This document shows, piece by piece, positions 16,750-25,135 of a stretch of DNA of 64,000 nt (position 1 is its first letter; every line of letters begins with the position of its first letter). The notes beneath the pieces are model-generated. The model did not search any database. It saw only the letters and a program-made list of their open reading frames with translations, and was not told where the DNA came from. The position numbers and the translations under genes were made by a program. Source of the stretch: Oscillospiraceae bacterium. GTDB taxonomy: Bacteria > Bacillota > Clostridia > Oscillospirales > Acutalibacteraceae. The stretch spans positions 1 to 64,000 of the forward strand of contig CADCLS010000010.1 in NCBI GenBank assembly GCA_902802375.1, in the 5' to 3' direction.

Positions 16750-17346
16750 TTAAATCGCAAAGACTTTTTTGTATTGAATTAAGCGTGTTTCTTCTAAAAC
16801 ACCACGTAGCGCATTTGGAGAAGGAGAATATAGGACAACTGCTTTATATTCTTTTCCGTTAATAATTAAAGAGAATGTCCTTTCGTTTTTATCGATGCAA
16901 GTATGATAACTTTTATCTCCAACTGTATTCATTTGAGATTTGACAAATGTGCTTGTGTAAATAAGGGTATTGATTTGAGGATGATTCTTAAGTAATTTCC
17001 GAATATCCTTTTGTTTAATTATTTTTAATGACCCATCGTCTGATTTACCATTTATATGATAGCAGGTTTCAATTATATCGGTTATTCCAATTCCCAATTT
17101 TTTAAGAATACTTTTCCTTTGTTCAATGGCTTGCTCAGTATTCTCCCTTACTATTTTTTCATTTGTAACTTTTGAGATAAGGTCCCAAAATTCGTTGTCT
17201 CTTGATCCGTAATAAAAACGAACATCATCATTAAATAATTCGCCGTTTACGCAAAATCGATAGGGTGGTATTGTTCCGATAATCAGTTTAGTAGCATTTT
17301 CAGGTATGAAAGGTTCAAACGGATGTGTTGAAATAGTATTTGTCAT
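16750..17346 (-). CDS. uracil-DNA glycosylase superfamily protein
   Basis: 198 residues. The N-terminal LIIGTIPPYRF, then FYYGSRDNEFWDLI (about residues 46-59), match the GxxPS/YYxxxxNxFW pattern of the UDG superfamily, close to the MUG and hypoxanthine-glycosylase branches. The C-terminal LYSPSPNALRG corresponds to the second active-site motif (usually PSSPxxxR). These enzymes remove deaminated bases from DNA. The usual aspartate or asparagine after the first glycine is not obvious (GTIPP), so activity is uncertain. The start is ATG 17346 with GAGGAG upstream; GTG 17349 is also possible. It is the outermost cargo gene at the left end and reads toward it. Confidence 0.65.
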   Translation of the reverse strand: MTNTISTHPFEPFIPENATKLIIGTIPPYRFCVNGELFNDDVRFYYGSRDNEFWDLISKVTNEKIVRENTEQAIEQRKSILKKLGIGITDIIETCYHINGKSDDGSLKIIKQKDIRKLLKNHPQINTLIYTSTFVKSQMNTVGDKSYHTCIDKNERTFSLIINGKEYKAVVLYSPSPNALRGVLEETRLIQYKKVFAI

Positions 17347-17464
17347 CACAATTAACTCCTCGCTTAAATTGAAAGAGATGTAACTGTATAAAATCGCACA
17401 TTTGTTTCTCTGCTTTTTTTATTGTATGATTTTTGAAACAGAAAAACAAGGAGGAAAAACTGAT

Positions 17465-17836
17465 ATGAAAAAATTTATTCATGATAAAACCAACGGACTT
17501 GATTACGAACTTGTGGGCGACCATTACCTGCCCCGCTTTAAAGCGCCCGAATCACCAAAGGTCGGGCGGTTCGGTCTTATGTATCTTGATTATCTGCGCA
17601 ACCATAAAAAAGTTACATATTCAGGGCTTTTGCTTTCCGGCAAACTAAATGAGCATATTGAAGATATTGACTGCCAGGCGGAAGAAATGTTTTCTCAGTT
17701 GGTAGAGCAAATGAAACGAGCCGAAGGGATAACCGAACAACTCAAATCCACCGATCAGATGAAATGGGTAGGCATAATGAATAACATCAGCAGCTGCGCG
17801 GAAGAGATCGTCAAAAGCGAGGTGTTGTTCGTATGA
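17465..17836 (+). CDS. tnpV: TnpV family transposon-encoded protein
   Basis: 123 residues. The pattern DYELVGDHYLPRF ... GRFGLMYLDYLRNHKKVTYSGLLLSGKLNEHIEDID ... EGITEQLK ... WVGIMNNI is characteristic of TnpV, a small protein of unknown biochemical role common on clostridial transposons and integrative elements. It has an AAGGAGG site. It overlaps the next gene by four bases (ATGA), so the two are co-translated. Its presence marks recombination history rather than a cell function. Confidence 0.75.
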   Translation: MKKFIHDKTNGLDYELVGDHYLPRFKAPESPKVGRFGLMYLDYLRNHKKVTYSGLLLSGKLNEHIEDIDCQAEEMFSQLVEQMKRAEGITEQLKSTDQMKWVGIMNNISSCAEEIVKSEVLFV

Positions 17837-18084
17837 CGGCACTCGAAGACTTGTGGTATGGCAATATACGCCCGGTCGAAAAGTTTGTCGAGGACAATGT
17901 GGAATATAAAAACTTGCTTCGCCTTGTATCAAAAAACAGAGAAACACTCGAAAACGAACTCACCCCTAAACAACTCGAACTCTTTGAAAAGTATAACACC
18001 TCAGTAAACGAAATGAATTCCATATCCGAAACCGCCGCCTTCAAATACGGCTTCACCCTCGCCATAGCATTATTAACCCAATAA
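17833..18084 (+). CDS. DUF6809 family small protein
   Basis: 83 residues, helical, starting MTALEDLWYGNIRP and containing LTPKQLELFEKY and FKYGFTLAIALL. This resembles the DUF6809 proteins that accompany TnpV on mobile elements of Clostridia; function unknown. It overlaps tnpV by ATGA and is followed at once by a terminator, so the two form a closed unit. Confidence 0.65.
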   Translation: MTALEDLWYGNIRPVEKFVEDNVEYKNLLRLVSKNRETLENELTPKQLELFEKYNTSVNEMNSISETAAFKYGFTLAIALLTQ

Positions 18085-18092
18085 AAAGCGTA

Positions 18093-18120
18093 AAGCGGAA
18101 CCGTGCCTGCGGTTCCGCTT
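18093..18120 (+). terminator. terminator after tnpV-DUF6809
   Basis: Perfect 10-bp stem AAGCGGAACC / GGTTCCGCTT with an 8-base loop, tail ATATTATCC. The T run is weak. Confidence 0.6.
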
Positions 18121-18148
18121 ATATTATCCGAGTAAAATTCAATATTAC

Positions 18149-18192
18149 TTGACAAACTATCATTGTAATGATACAATATGTGTATCATTACA
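18149..18192 (+). promoter_or_regulatory. promoter with operator of the DUF3990/XRE pair
   Basis: TTGACA (18149-18154), 17-base spacer, TACAAT (18172-18177). A perfect inverted repeat TGTAATGATACA (18164-18175) / TGTATCATTACA (18181-18192) with a 5-base centre covers the -10 element and start site. This is the expected position for autorepression by the XRE protein encoded two genes down. Confidence 0.7.
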
Positions 18193-18212
18193 GCGATATA
18201 AGGAGTGGCATT

Positions 18213-18911
18213 ATGAGTAAAATCAAACTTCTTCACGGAACCGACCATATTATAGAGGTTCCCGATATTAACGCAGGTAACCCTAAAAACGACTACGGTC
18301 GTGGGTTTTACTGCACCAAAATTGACGAAATGGCGTGTGAATGGGCCTGCAAGAAAAACACAGACGGTTTTGTTAATGTTTACGATTTTAACACAAGCGG
18401 ATTAAAAATACTGAATCTGTTAGACGGAAATCATTCTGTTCTTAACTGGATTGCCCTGCTGCTTAAATTCAGGACCTTTCGCATTGATTCTGAAGTCGCC
18501 GTCGCATCAAGAGATTATTTGATTGAGCATTATTCGGTTGATTTGTCGGATTATGATGTTGTTGTAGGTTACAGAGCGGACGATTCATATTTCCGGTATG
18601 CCGAATCATTTGTGTCTAACACTCTCCCACTGAGAAGTCTAAACAAGGCGTTACGGCTCGGCAAACTTGGCGAGCAGACCGTTATCATTTCTAAGAAAGG
18701 TTTTGAGCACTTAAAGTTTGTTGACGCTTATCCGGTTGACAAAAGCATTTATTATCCTAAATTCCTGAATAGAGATATAAAAGCCAGAGAAACTTATAAA
18801 AAGGAAATAAGGAAAAGCCAATCGTATAAAGACGATATATTTGTGCTTGATATTCTGAGAGAGGAGATGGCAAACGATGACCCACGCATACAACGAATCT
18901 TATCTGAGTAG
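18213..18911 (+). CDS. DUF3990 family protein, probable ADP-ribosyltransferase-fold toxin
   Basis: 232 residues. The start LLHGTDHIIEVPDI ... GNPKNDYGRGFYCTKIDEMACEWA is the hallmark of DUF3990, whose LxHGT/YGxGFYxT pattern places it in the ADP-ribosyltransferase fold. DYDVVVGYRADDSYF (about 111-125) is the second conserved block. DUF3990 genes are repeatedly found before an HTH gene in toxin-antitoxin-like pairs. The start ATG 18213 follows AAGGAG. The last 35 bases overlap the XRE gene. The target and any toxicity are not known from sequence. Confidence 0.75.
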   Translation: MSKIKLLHGTDHIIEVPDINAGNPKNDYGRGFYCTKIDEMACEWACKKNTDGFVNVYDFNTSGLKILNLLDGNHSVLNWIALLLKFRTFRIDSEVAVASRDYLIEHYSVDLSDYDVVVGYRADDSYFRYAESFVSNTLPLRSLNKALRLGKLGEQTVIISKKGFEHLKFVDAYPVDKSIYYPKFLNRDIKARETYKKEIRKSQSYKDDIFVLDILREEMANDDPRIQRILSE

Positions 18912-19524
18912 TGCAAAAGACCGCTTGGCTTCCTTCTTTGATTATGCAATCAACGATTGCAAATTAAAACCCGACTGGTCGGCGGCACTTTTTGTAAACA
19001 CGGGTTATGCAGAGCAGTTTGAGCGGGGCAATCCTGCATATGTTGCGGGAATGTCAGGCGTAGAACTTGCAGCGGCGATTATTAGAAAGGCCTACGGCAA
19101 CAAGGAATTACCCGAACCAACAAACGCCGAAGATTATTCTCCCGAATACTGGGCAGGCTGGGCGCTGGCTGAATATCAGTGGTTTACCGGCCGCCGATTC
19201 AAAGATATATTCGAGCGTATTCCTCTCACTAAGATTATCAATATGTATACCGTTTATCACGAAATGGATATTACTAATTTTATTGACACCATGGAAGAAT
19301 TTTACACCACTGCGCAAGGCGACTGTAAACTCAAACGCATCCGTGAAAGCAGAGGCTTGTCCCAGACCGAACTTGCCGAGCAATCGGGCATAAATGTTCG
19401 TAATATCCAAATGTATGAACAGAGAGTCAACGATATCGATAAAGCCCAGGCACACACGCTTTATAAACTTTCCCGAGTGCTCGGATGCAGTGTTGAAGAT
19501 CTGCTTGAAAACCCGATGGGATAA
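18877..19524 (+). CDS. XRE-family regulator, probable antitoxin of the DUF3990 pair
   Basis: 215 residues. The N-terminal 140 residues form a helical domain (YLSSAKDRLASFFDYAIND ... YWAGWALAEYQWFTG) seen in proteins paired with DUF3990. A C-terminal Cro/C1-type helix-turn-helix lies at about 150-210 (LKRIRESRGLSQTELAEQSGI ... LSRVLGCSVEDLLE). The gene overlaps the DUF3990 gene by 35 bases, the usual tight arrangement of toxin and antitoxin. It is the likely ligand of the palindrome over the promoter. Neutralising activity is inferred from context. Confidence 0.75.
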   Translation: MTHAYNESYLSSAKDRLASFFDYAINDCKLKPDWSAALFVNTGYAEQFERGNPAYVAGMSGVELAAAIIRKAYGNKELPEPTNAEDYSPEYWAGWALAEYQWFTGRRFKDIFERIPLTKIINMYTVYHEMDITNFIDTMEEFYTTAQGDCKLKRIRESRGLSQTELAEQSGINVRNIQMYEQRVNDIDKAQAHTLYKLSRVLGCSVEDLLENPMG

Positions 19525-19556
19525 GTTTTCTATATTTTTCAAAAAGGAATTTATAT

Positions 19557-20861
19557 ATGAACCGAATAGCAAAATCACTTAAAAACATAAATTGGCGGCT
19601 ATTTGCCGCACTGCTCGTAATGGGGCTATGCCCTACGGTATATACCACCGTCCGCACATTCTTTCTCGGTCAACTGCCGGGCGACTGGTCATATTCTATC
19701 GCGGGTCAACTATCTTGGGTAAACCTTATTTACGAAATTATCAACGAAGCGATAATTCTGCCGTTGTTCTTTTTTATCGGTAAGGTTATTGAGGACAGAA
19801 AAGAGTTTATAAACCGTCTGAAAACGGGGTTTTTGTTATCGCTCGGAATTTATACGGTTTTAGCGGCGATTATCATTGTTTTTGCCGAGCCGCTTTTAAG
19901 AGCAATGGCGGCAACACCGGATATAATTTCCGAATCGGCAACCTACATAAGAATTGAGAGCGTGGCAAATATCTTCGGTATACTCTTGAGTTTCGGCTCG
20001 GTCGCGCTTATTTCGCTTGGCAAAGACAAACTTGTCTATCTGCTGACCGCCGCAAAACTCATTTTATGCTTGCTTTCCGATACTTTCCTTGTATCAACCC
20101 TGCCCTGCTCGGCTAACCTCGGTGTAAACGGTATCGGCGTATCAAATATAATAGTAAACACTCTGCTGTTTGCAACCGTTCTGTTTCTGCTTTACAAGCA
20201 AGGATATAGCATTTTTTCCAAAAGCAAAATGTCTTTTGTGTGGGCGAAAGACTTTGCCAAAATCGGCGGTGTTTCGGGGCTTGAATCGTTTGTCCGCAAT
20301 ATCGCCTATATGCTAATGGTGTCGCGTATGGTAAATATGGTCGGAGAACAAGGCACTTATTGGGTCGCAAACAATTTTATATGGGGTTGGATGCTGTTGC
20401 CCGTCACACAGCTCGGCGAACTGATAAAGCAGGAAACCGCCAAAGACGAAAAGGCTGTCAAAGAAAACACACCCGGTTATTTTGCCATAACGGCGGCAGT
20501 ATGTATTTTATGGGCGGTGCTTATGCCGATATATAAACCGTTTATGCGGTATATTCTCGGGTTTGACGATGTAAATAAACTATTTGAACTTGTAATGGTT
20601 TTGTTCGGCTTTTATGTGCTTTACGCTTTTCAAAATGTGTTCGACTGCACTTTTTACGGCAGAGGCAAAACGAACTATATGCTTTTTGAATCAGTCGTTA
20701 CAAACTCAATATATTACGGAACATTTTTCGTGCTTTATCTTACCGACGTATGGACGCCAACGCTTATAGGCATAGCCCTTATGTTCGGCTGCGGCAATGC
20801 GTTTGATACGGTAGTTTCCGGAATTGCGTATTGGCATTTCAGAAAAAAGTTACATTATTAA
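19557..20861 (+). CDS. MATE-like multidrug/lipid transporter
   Basis: 434 residues, about 12 membrane segments in two homologous halves, a layout of the MATE/MOP flippase superfamily. The N-half starts RLFAALLVMGLCPTVYTTVRTFFLG and contains GRVIE-like loops; the second half carries a conserved LFGFYVLYAFQNVFDCTFYGRGKT. Such proteins exchange cations for drugs or move lipid-linked substrates. It follows the XRE gene by 32 bases and precedes a TipAS-domain gene by 28, so the three may share transcription. A drug-resistance role is inferred from the TipAS neighbour; the substrate cannot be read from sequence. Confidence 0.65.
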   Translation: MNRIAKSLKNINWRLFAALLVMGLCPTVYTTVRTFFLGQLPGDWSYSIAGQLSWVNLIYEIINEAIILPLFFFIGKVIEDRKEFINRLKTGFLLSLGIYTVLAAIIIVFAEPLLRAMAATPDIISESATYIRIESVANIFGILLSFGSVALISLGKDKLVYLLTAAKLILCLLSDTFLVSTLPCSANLGVNGIGVSNIIVNTLLFATVLFLLYKQGYSIFSKSKMSFVWAKDFAKIGGVSGLESFVRNIAYMLMVSRMVNMVGEQGTYWVANNFIWGWMLLPVTQLGELIKQETAKDEKAVKENTPGYFAITAAVCILWAVLMPIYKPFMRYILGFDDVNKLFELVMVLFGFYVLYAFQNVFDCTFYGRGKTNYMLFESVVTNSIYYGTFFVLYLTDVWTPTLIGIALMFGCGNAFDTVVSGIAYWHFRKKLHY

Positions 20862-20889
20862 ATATCTTTAAACTGTGAGGTAAGAACAA

Positions 20890-21252
20890 ATGAGCAAAAC
20901 ATATTTTGAAGAAGCAAAGGAACGCTGGGGCGATACTATTGCTTGGCGCGAATTTGAAGAACGGTCGGTATCGGCAGACGATGCAGCAGACGGGCTGATG
21001 AAACTGTTTGCCAAACTCGGCGAACTGAAAGAACTGCCACCCGATAGCAACGAGGTGCAGGCGGCGGTCAAGAAGATTCAACAGTATATCACTGAACATT
21101 TCTACAAATGCACCGACGAAATTTTTGCCGGACTCGGTGAAATGTATGTTGCCGATGAACGGTTCAAAAAGAATATCGACAAAGCCGGTGGCGCCGGCAC
21201 GGCAGAATTTGCCCGTGATGCGATACGCGTTTATTGTAACAAAGCCGTATAA
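20890..21252 (+). CDS. stand-alone TipAS antibiotic-recognition domain protein
   Basis: 120 residues, all helical: MSKTYFEEAKERWGDTIAWREFEERS ... HFYKCTDEIFAGLGEMYVADERFKKNID ... FARDAIRVYC. This is the TipAS/AlbA fold, which binds thiopeptide and related peptide antibiotics. In TipA it is fused to a MerR DNA-binding domain; here that domain is absent and no MerR gene is adjacent. Like other short forms it may simply sequester the antibiotic. Location right after a MATE-like transporter suggests a small resistance module. Confidence 0.75.
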   Translation: MSKTYFEEAKERWGDTIAWREFEERSVSADDAADGLMKLFAKLGELKELPPDSNEVQAAVKKIQQYITEHFYKCTDEIFAGLGEMYVADERFKKNIDKAGGAGTAEFARDAIRVYCNKAV

Positions 21253-21268
21253 AACGACAATTTATTCA

Positions 21269-21316
21269 AAGCCACGCCTCGGGATCGCACATTTGCAACT
21301 CTTCGACGCGTGGCTT
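21269..21316 (+). terminator. hairpin after the TipAS gene
   Basis: Perfect 9-bp inverted repeat AAGCCACGC / GCGTGGCTT with a 30-base loop, followed by ATACTCTATAAAAAGG. It could be a weak terminator or an mRNA element; the T run is missing. Confidence 0.4.
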
Positions 21317-21345
21317 ATACTCTATAAAAAGGAGAGTGAAAACAT

Positions 21346-22107
21346 ATGGAAATATACATTACAGGCGATACACATGCCGATTTCAGGCGATTTAGTTCAC
21401 AGTATTTTGAGGATAAAGAGTGCTATGTGATTATTTGCGGCGATTTCGGTGGTATATGGGACAACAGCAAAACGGAAAAATACTGGCTCGATTGGCTTGA
21501 AAAGAAAAAATTTACGATTCTTTTTGTTGATGGAAATCATGAAAATTATGATTTGCTTAACGCCCTCCCCGTCAGCGAATGGAATGGCGGCAAGGTTCAT
21601 ATAATCCGCAAAAACATCATTCACCTTATGCGCGGTCAGGTTTTCACAATAGAGGGCACGCGGTTTTTCACTTTCGGTGGTGCACAATCGCACGATATTG
21701 ACGCAGGTATTCTTGACCGCAATGATCCGGATTTTTCGGCAAAGAAAAAGAAACTCGACAGAGAGCGGGCGCTCTACCGCATCGATCATGAATCGTGGTG
21801 GAAGGAAGAATTACCGTCTGAGGACGAAATGAATGAGGGCTTGAAAAACCTCAAAAAGGTTGATAACAATGTAGATGTCATAATCTCACACTGCGCACCG
21901 TCATCAGTCGCGGATATTTACAGCAGAGGATTTTATAAACACGATATACTTACCGACTATCTTGAAAAAATCAAAGAAAAAGTTTCTTTTAAGGCATGGT
22001 TTTTCGGACACTACCACGAATCGCTGATGATTGGGCATAAATTTATAATGCTCTATGAATCTGTAATGGAATTGGACCAATTTTTATCGCCAGATTCTGA
22101 AAGCTAA
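21346..22107 (+). CDS. calcineurin-like metallophosphoesterase
   Basis: 253 residues. Motifs in order: YITGDTHAD (4-12), IICGDFGGIWD (28-38), FVDGNHENYD (about 60-69), VIISHCAPS (about 183-191) and FFGHYHES (about 221-228). These are the five metal-ligand blocks of the phosphoesterase superfamily. The protein is of a stand-alone type found on clostridial mobile elements; substrate unknown (nucleotide, nucleic acid or phosphoprotein). It has an AAGGAG site. It lies between two hairpins and is probably transcribed alone. Confidence 0.8.
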   Translation: MEIYITGDTHADFRRFSSQYFEDKECYVIICGDFGGIWDNSKTEKYWLDWLEKKKFTILFVDGNHENYDLLNALPVSEWNGGKVHIIRKNIIHLMRGQVFTIEGTRFFTFGGAQSHDIDAGILDRNDPDFSAKKKKLDRERALYRIDHESWWKEELPSEDEMNEGLKNLKKVDNNVDVIISHCAPSSVADIYSRGFYKHDILTDYLEKIKEKVSFKAWFFGHYHESLMIGHKFIMLYESVMELDQFLSPDSES

Positions 22108-22181
22108 ATACTGATTGCACTATTATAGTCGCAAAAACTTCGGCAAATCTTTGAAAATTACAAAAATCTGCCGAAAAATTG

Positions 22182-22210
22182 TTGACTTTAAGCATATTTC
22201 CGCCTATAAT
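22182..22210 (+). promoter_or_regulatory. promoter of the AAA/DUF4143 gene
   Basis: TTGACT (22182-22187), 17-base spacer, TATAAT (22205-22210), 40 bases before the start codon. Just upstream TTCGGCA / TGCCGAA (22138-22176) can form a hairpin that may end the phosphoesterase transcript. Confidence 0.65.
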
Positions 22211-22250
22211 ATGACTGTAAATATGGAGTGGTATATTCGGAGGTAACAAT

Positions 22251-23480
22251 ATGGAATATATAAATCGCCATTTAGAAAATAAAGTTATGTCCTTATCTAA
22301 ATCATATTCGGCTATTTTGGTAACCGGTCCTCGTCAGTCCGGTAAAACCACTATGCTTAAAAACCTTGCCGAAAAAGAAAATATCGGTCGTGAGTATGTT
22401 TCCCTTGATGATCTCACCGCAAGGGAAATGGCAAAAAACGATCCTGCAATGTTTATGCAACTCCATAAACCGCCTGTGTTGATTGACGAGATTCAGTTTG
22501 CGCCCGAACTCTTTACCTATATAAAAATACACATAGACAAGTATCACAATCCCGGCGACTTTTGGATGACCGGCTCGCAGATTTTCCGCCTTATGCAAGG
22601 TGTAAGCGAGTCTTTGGCAGGTCGTGTTGCACTTCTTCATATGTCTCCGTTGTCCGCTCGAGAAATAGACGGCAGGGACCCTCTTCCCTTTACTACTGAT
22701 TTCGAGACACTTGTTAGTGAGAGTAAAAACATTAAACCTGTTTCTACGCCCGAAATATTTGAAAAATTATGGCGTGGCAGTATGCCCGGTATTGTAAGCG
22801 GTAATTTCGATGATAGGGATATTTACTACTCTTCATATATTTCAACCTATATCGAGCGTGATGTCAGGGAATTGTCAGGAACCATTGATGCGCTTAAATT
22901 CAACCGTTTTGTTACATCGGTTGCGGCAAGGTCGGCACAAATGCTTAATTTCACCGCTCTTGCGGAAGATGCGGATATTGATATACAAACAGCAAAATCA
23001 TGGACAAATATTCTTGAAACATTAGGGATTATCTTTTTGTTGCACCCATACTCAAACAACGTACTTAAAAGGACAATTAAGACGCCAAAGGTTTATTTCT
23101 ATGATACCGGACTTGTTTGTTATCTGACAAAATGGTCTTCACCGGTTATAGCGGAAAGTGGTGCAATGAATGGTGCTTTGCTCGAAAATTATACCGTTTC
23201 CGAAATTATGAAGAGCTATCAGAATGCGGGACTTGAACCATATCTTTATTACTATCGTGATAGAGACGCAAAGGAAATTGATGTAATTATGGAGGGGGAC
23301 GGCAAGCTGTGTCCTCTTGAAATCAAAAAAACCGCAACACCTGACAAGCGTATTGTCAAGACCTTCGGCGTGATTGATAAAGCGCCTCTCAAAATCGGCA
23401 CAAGTGCCGTTCTCTGCATGGCGGAACAACTTGGTGCATTTGATAAAAACAACCTTATCGTCCCGATTTGGATGATATGA
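22251..23480 (+). CDS. AAA ATPase with DUF4143 domain
   Basis: 409 residues. An N-terminal P-loop domain has Walker A VTGPRQSGKTT (24-34) and Walker B PVLIDEIQFAPELF (about 75-88), then a sensor-like WMTGSQIFRLMQ. The C-terminal half is DUF4143: KTPKVYFYDTGLVCYL (about 275-290), then YYRDRDAKEIDVIME and CPLEIKKTATP, which has the D...ExK arrangement of a PD-(D/E)xK nuclease-like fold. This family is abundant in gut bacteria and of unclear role. It has its own promoter and a CGGAGG site. It lies immediately upstream of the restriction locus but probably is not part of it. Confidence 0.8.
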   Translation: MEYINRHLENKVMSLSKSYSAILVTGPRQSGKTTMLKNLAEKENIGREYVSLDDLTAREMAKNDPAMFMQLHKPPVLIDEIQFAPELFTYIKIHIDKYHNPGDFWMTGSQIFRLMQGVSESLAGRVALLHMSPLSAREIDGRDPLPFTTDFETLVSESKNIKPVSTPEIFEKLWRGSMPGIVSGNFDDRDIYYSSYISTYIERDVRELSGTIDALKFNRFVTSVAARSAQMLNFTALAEDADIDIQTAKSWTNILETLGIIFLLHPYSNNVLKRTIKTPKVYFYDTGLVCYLTKWSSPVIAESGAMNGALLENYTVSEIMKSYQNAGLEPYLYYYRDRDAKEIDVIMEGDGKLCPLEIKKTATPDKRIVKTFGVIDKAPLKIGTSAVLCMAEQLGAFDKNNLIVPIWMI

Positions 23481-23560
23481 GTCCGTTTCTTGGGACACAT
23501 CTTGTGATAGCATTATATAAACATAATAGTTAGTTTTCATTATGAAAGTGAGGAAATTAA

Positions 23561-25135
23561 ATGGCAAGAGGAACGGCAAAGCCGAAAAAAGAAATATCAA
23601 TGGAGGAAGCTCTATGGAAATCCGCAGACAAGCTGCGTGGTTCTGTAGAACCCGCTGAGTATAAGCATGTTGTTCTCAGTCTGTTTTTCTTAAAGTTTGC
23701 CAGTGATAAGTTTGAGGCACAACGCCAAAAACTGATTGCCGCAGGCTATGAGTCCCAGATTGAAAAAACATTCGCATACACGAAGGATAATGTCTTCTAT
23801 CTTCCTCCTGAGAGCAGATGGTCTTATATCATGGAAAATGCAAAGCAAGACGATATTGCTTTGAAGATTGATACTGCGCTCTACACGATAGAAAAGACCA
23901 ACCCTGCGCTCAAAGGCGCTTTGCCTGATAACTACTACTCCCGCCTTGCAATAGACACCAACAAGCTGGCGTCTTTGCTTGATGAGATTGACAAGATCAA
24001 TACCGACGATCAGGAGAACGACATCATCGGTAGAGTCTATGAATACTTCCTCGGCAAATTTGCCCTTGCAGAAGGTAAAGGCAAGGGTGAATTCTACACG
24101 CCCAAATGTATCGTCAATCTTATTGCCGAGCTGATTGAGCCTTATCACGGTATCCTTTATGACCCCTGCTGTGGCTCAGGCGGTATGTTTGTGCAGTCAA
24201 TCAAGTTCGTAGAAGCACACAGCGGAAACAAGAAAGAGGTTTCTATCTACGGACAGGAATACACCAATACCACCTTCAAGCTTGCGAAAATGAATCTTGC
24301 TATTCGTGGTATTTCTGCAAACCTCGGTGAAATGGCAGCCAATACATTTACGAATGACCAGCACAAAGATTTGAAAGCCGATTTCATCATGGCGAATCCC
24401 CCATTCAATCAGAAGGAATGGAGAGCGGACAATGAGCTGATTGACGATCCTCGCTGGAGCGGTTATGAGGTCCCGCCGACAAGCAATGCAAACTATGGTT
24501 GGATTCTGAACATCGTATCGAAGCTCTCTCAGAACGGCGTTGCAGGCTTCCTCCTTGCTAATGGTGCCTTGTCCGATGATGGAACTGAGCTGAAAATCCG
24601 GCAGCAGCTCATTGAAAACGACCTTGTGGAAGCTATTATCATCCTTCCTCGCAGCTTGTTCTATACGACAGACATAAGCGTTACGCTTTGGATTCTCAAT
24701 AAGAATAAGCATAAAAGAACCGTCGAGCAGAACGGCAAGCTGATTCAGTACCGTGGTCGTGAGGGTGAAATTCTCTTTATGGATTTGCGGCAGATGGGCA
24801 GTCCGTATGAGAAGAAATACATAGAGCTGACGGAGGCAGACAGAGCTAAGGTTACCGGAGTTTATCATGCTTGGCAGCGTGAGGGCTTTGAGGAAAACTA
24901 CGAAAATGTACCGGAGTTCTGCTATTCGGCACCTAAGAGCGAAGTAAAGGAAAAAGGCTATACACTTGTTCCGAGCCGTTACATAGAGTTCATCAACAGG
25001 GATGAAAACATTGACTTCGATACCAAAATGAAGTCGTTGCAGAGCGAGCTTCAGGAATTGCTTGTTGCCGAAGAAAAGTCCAAGCAGGATCTTTTGACTG
25101 TATTCAAGGAGTTGGGTTATGAAATCAAATTATGA
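23561..25135 (+). CDS. hsdM: type I restriction-modification DNA methyltransferase subunit
   Basis: 524 residues. N-terminal HsdM helical domain (15-140), then the N6-adenine methyltransferase domain with AdoMet motif DPCCGSGGMF at 201-210 and catalytic motif NPPF at 279-282, and a C-terminal coiled tail that contacts HsdS. With HsdS it methylates adenines in a bipartite recognition site; with HsdR it forms the restriction complex. It overlaps hsdS by 17 bases. The full system is spread over 23.5-34.8 kb because a recombinase, spare specificity cassettes and two further genes stand between hsdS and hsdR. Confidence 0.96.
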   Translation: MARGTAKPKKEISMEEALWKSADKLRGSVEPAEYKHVVLSLFFLKFASDKFEAQRQKLIAAGYESQIEKTFAYTKDNVFYLPPESRWSYIMENAKQDDIALKIDTALYTIEKTNPALKGALPDNYYSRLAIDTNKLASLLDEIDKINTDDQENDIIGRVYEYFLGKFALAEGKGKGEFYTPKCIVNLIAELIEPYHGILYDPCCGSGGMFVQSIKFVEAHSGNKKEVSIYGQEYTNTTFKLAKMNLAIRGISANLGEMAANTFTNDQHKDLKADFIMANPPFNQKEWRADNELIDDPRWSGYEVPPTSNANYGWILNIVSKLSQNGVAGFLLANGALSDDGTELKIRQQLIENDLVEAIIILPRSLFYTTDISVTLWILNKNKHKRTVEQNGKLIQYRGREGEILFMDLRQMGSPYEKKYIELTEADRAKVTGVYHAWQREGFEENYENVPEFCYSAPKSEVKEKGYTLVPSRYIEFINRDENIDFDTKMKSLQSELQELLVAEEKSKQDLLTVFKELGYEIKL

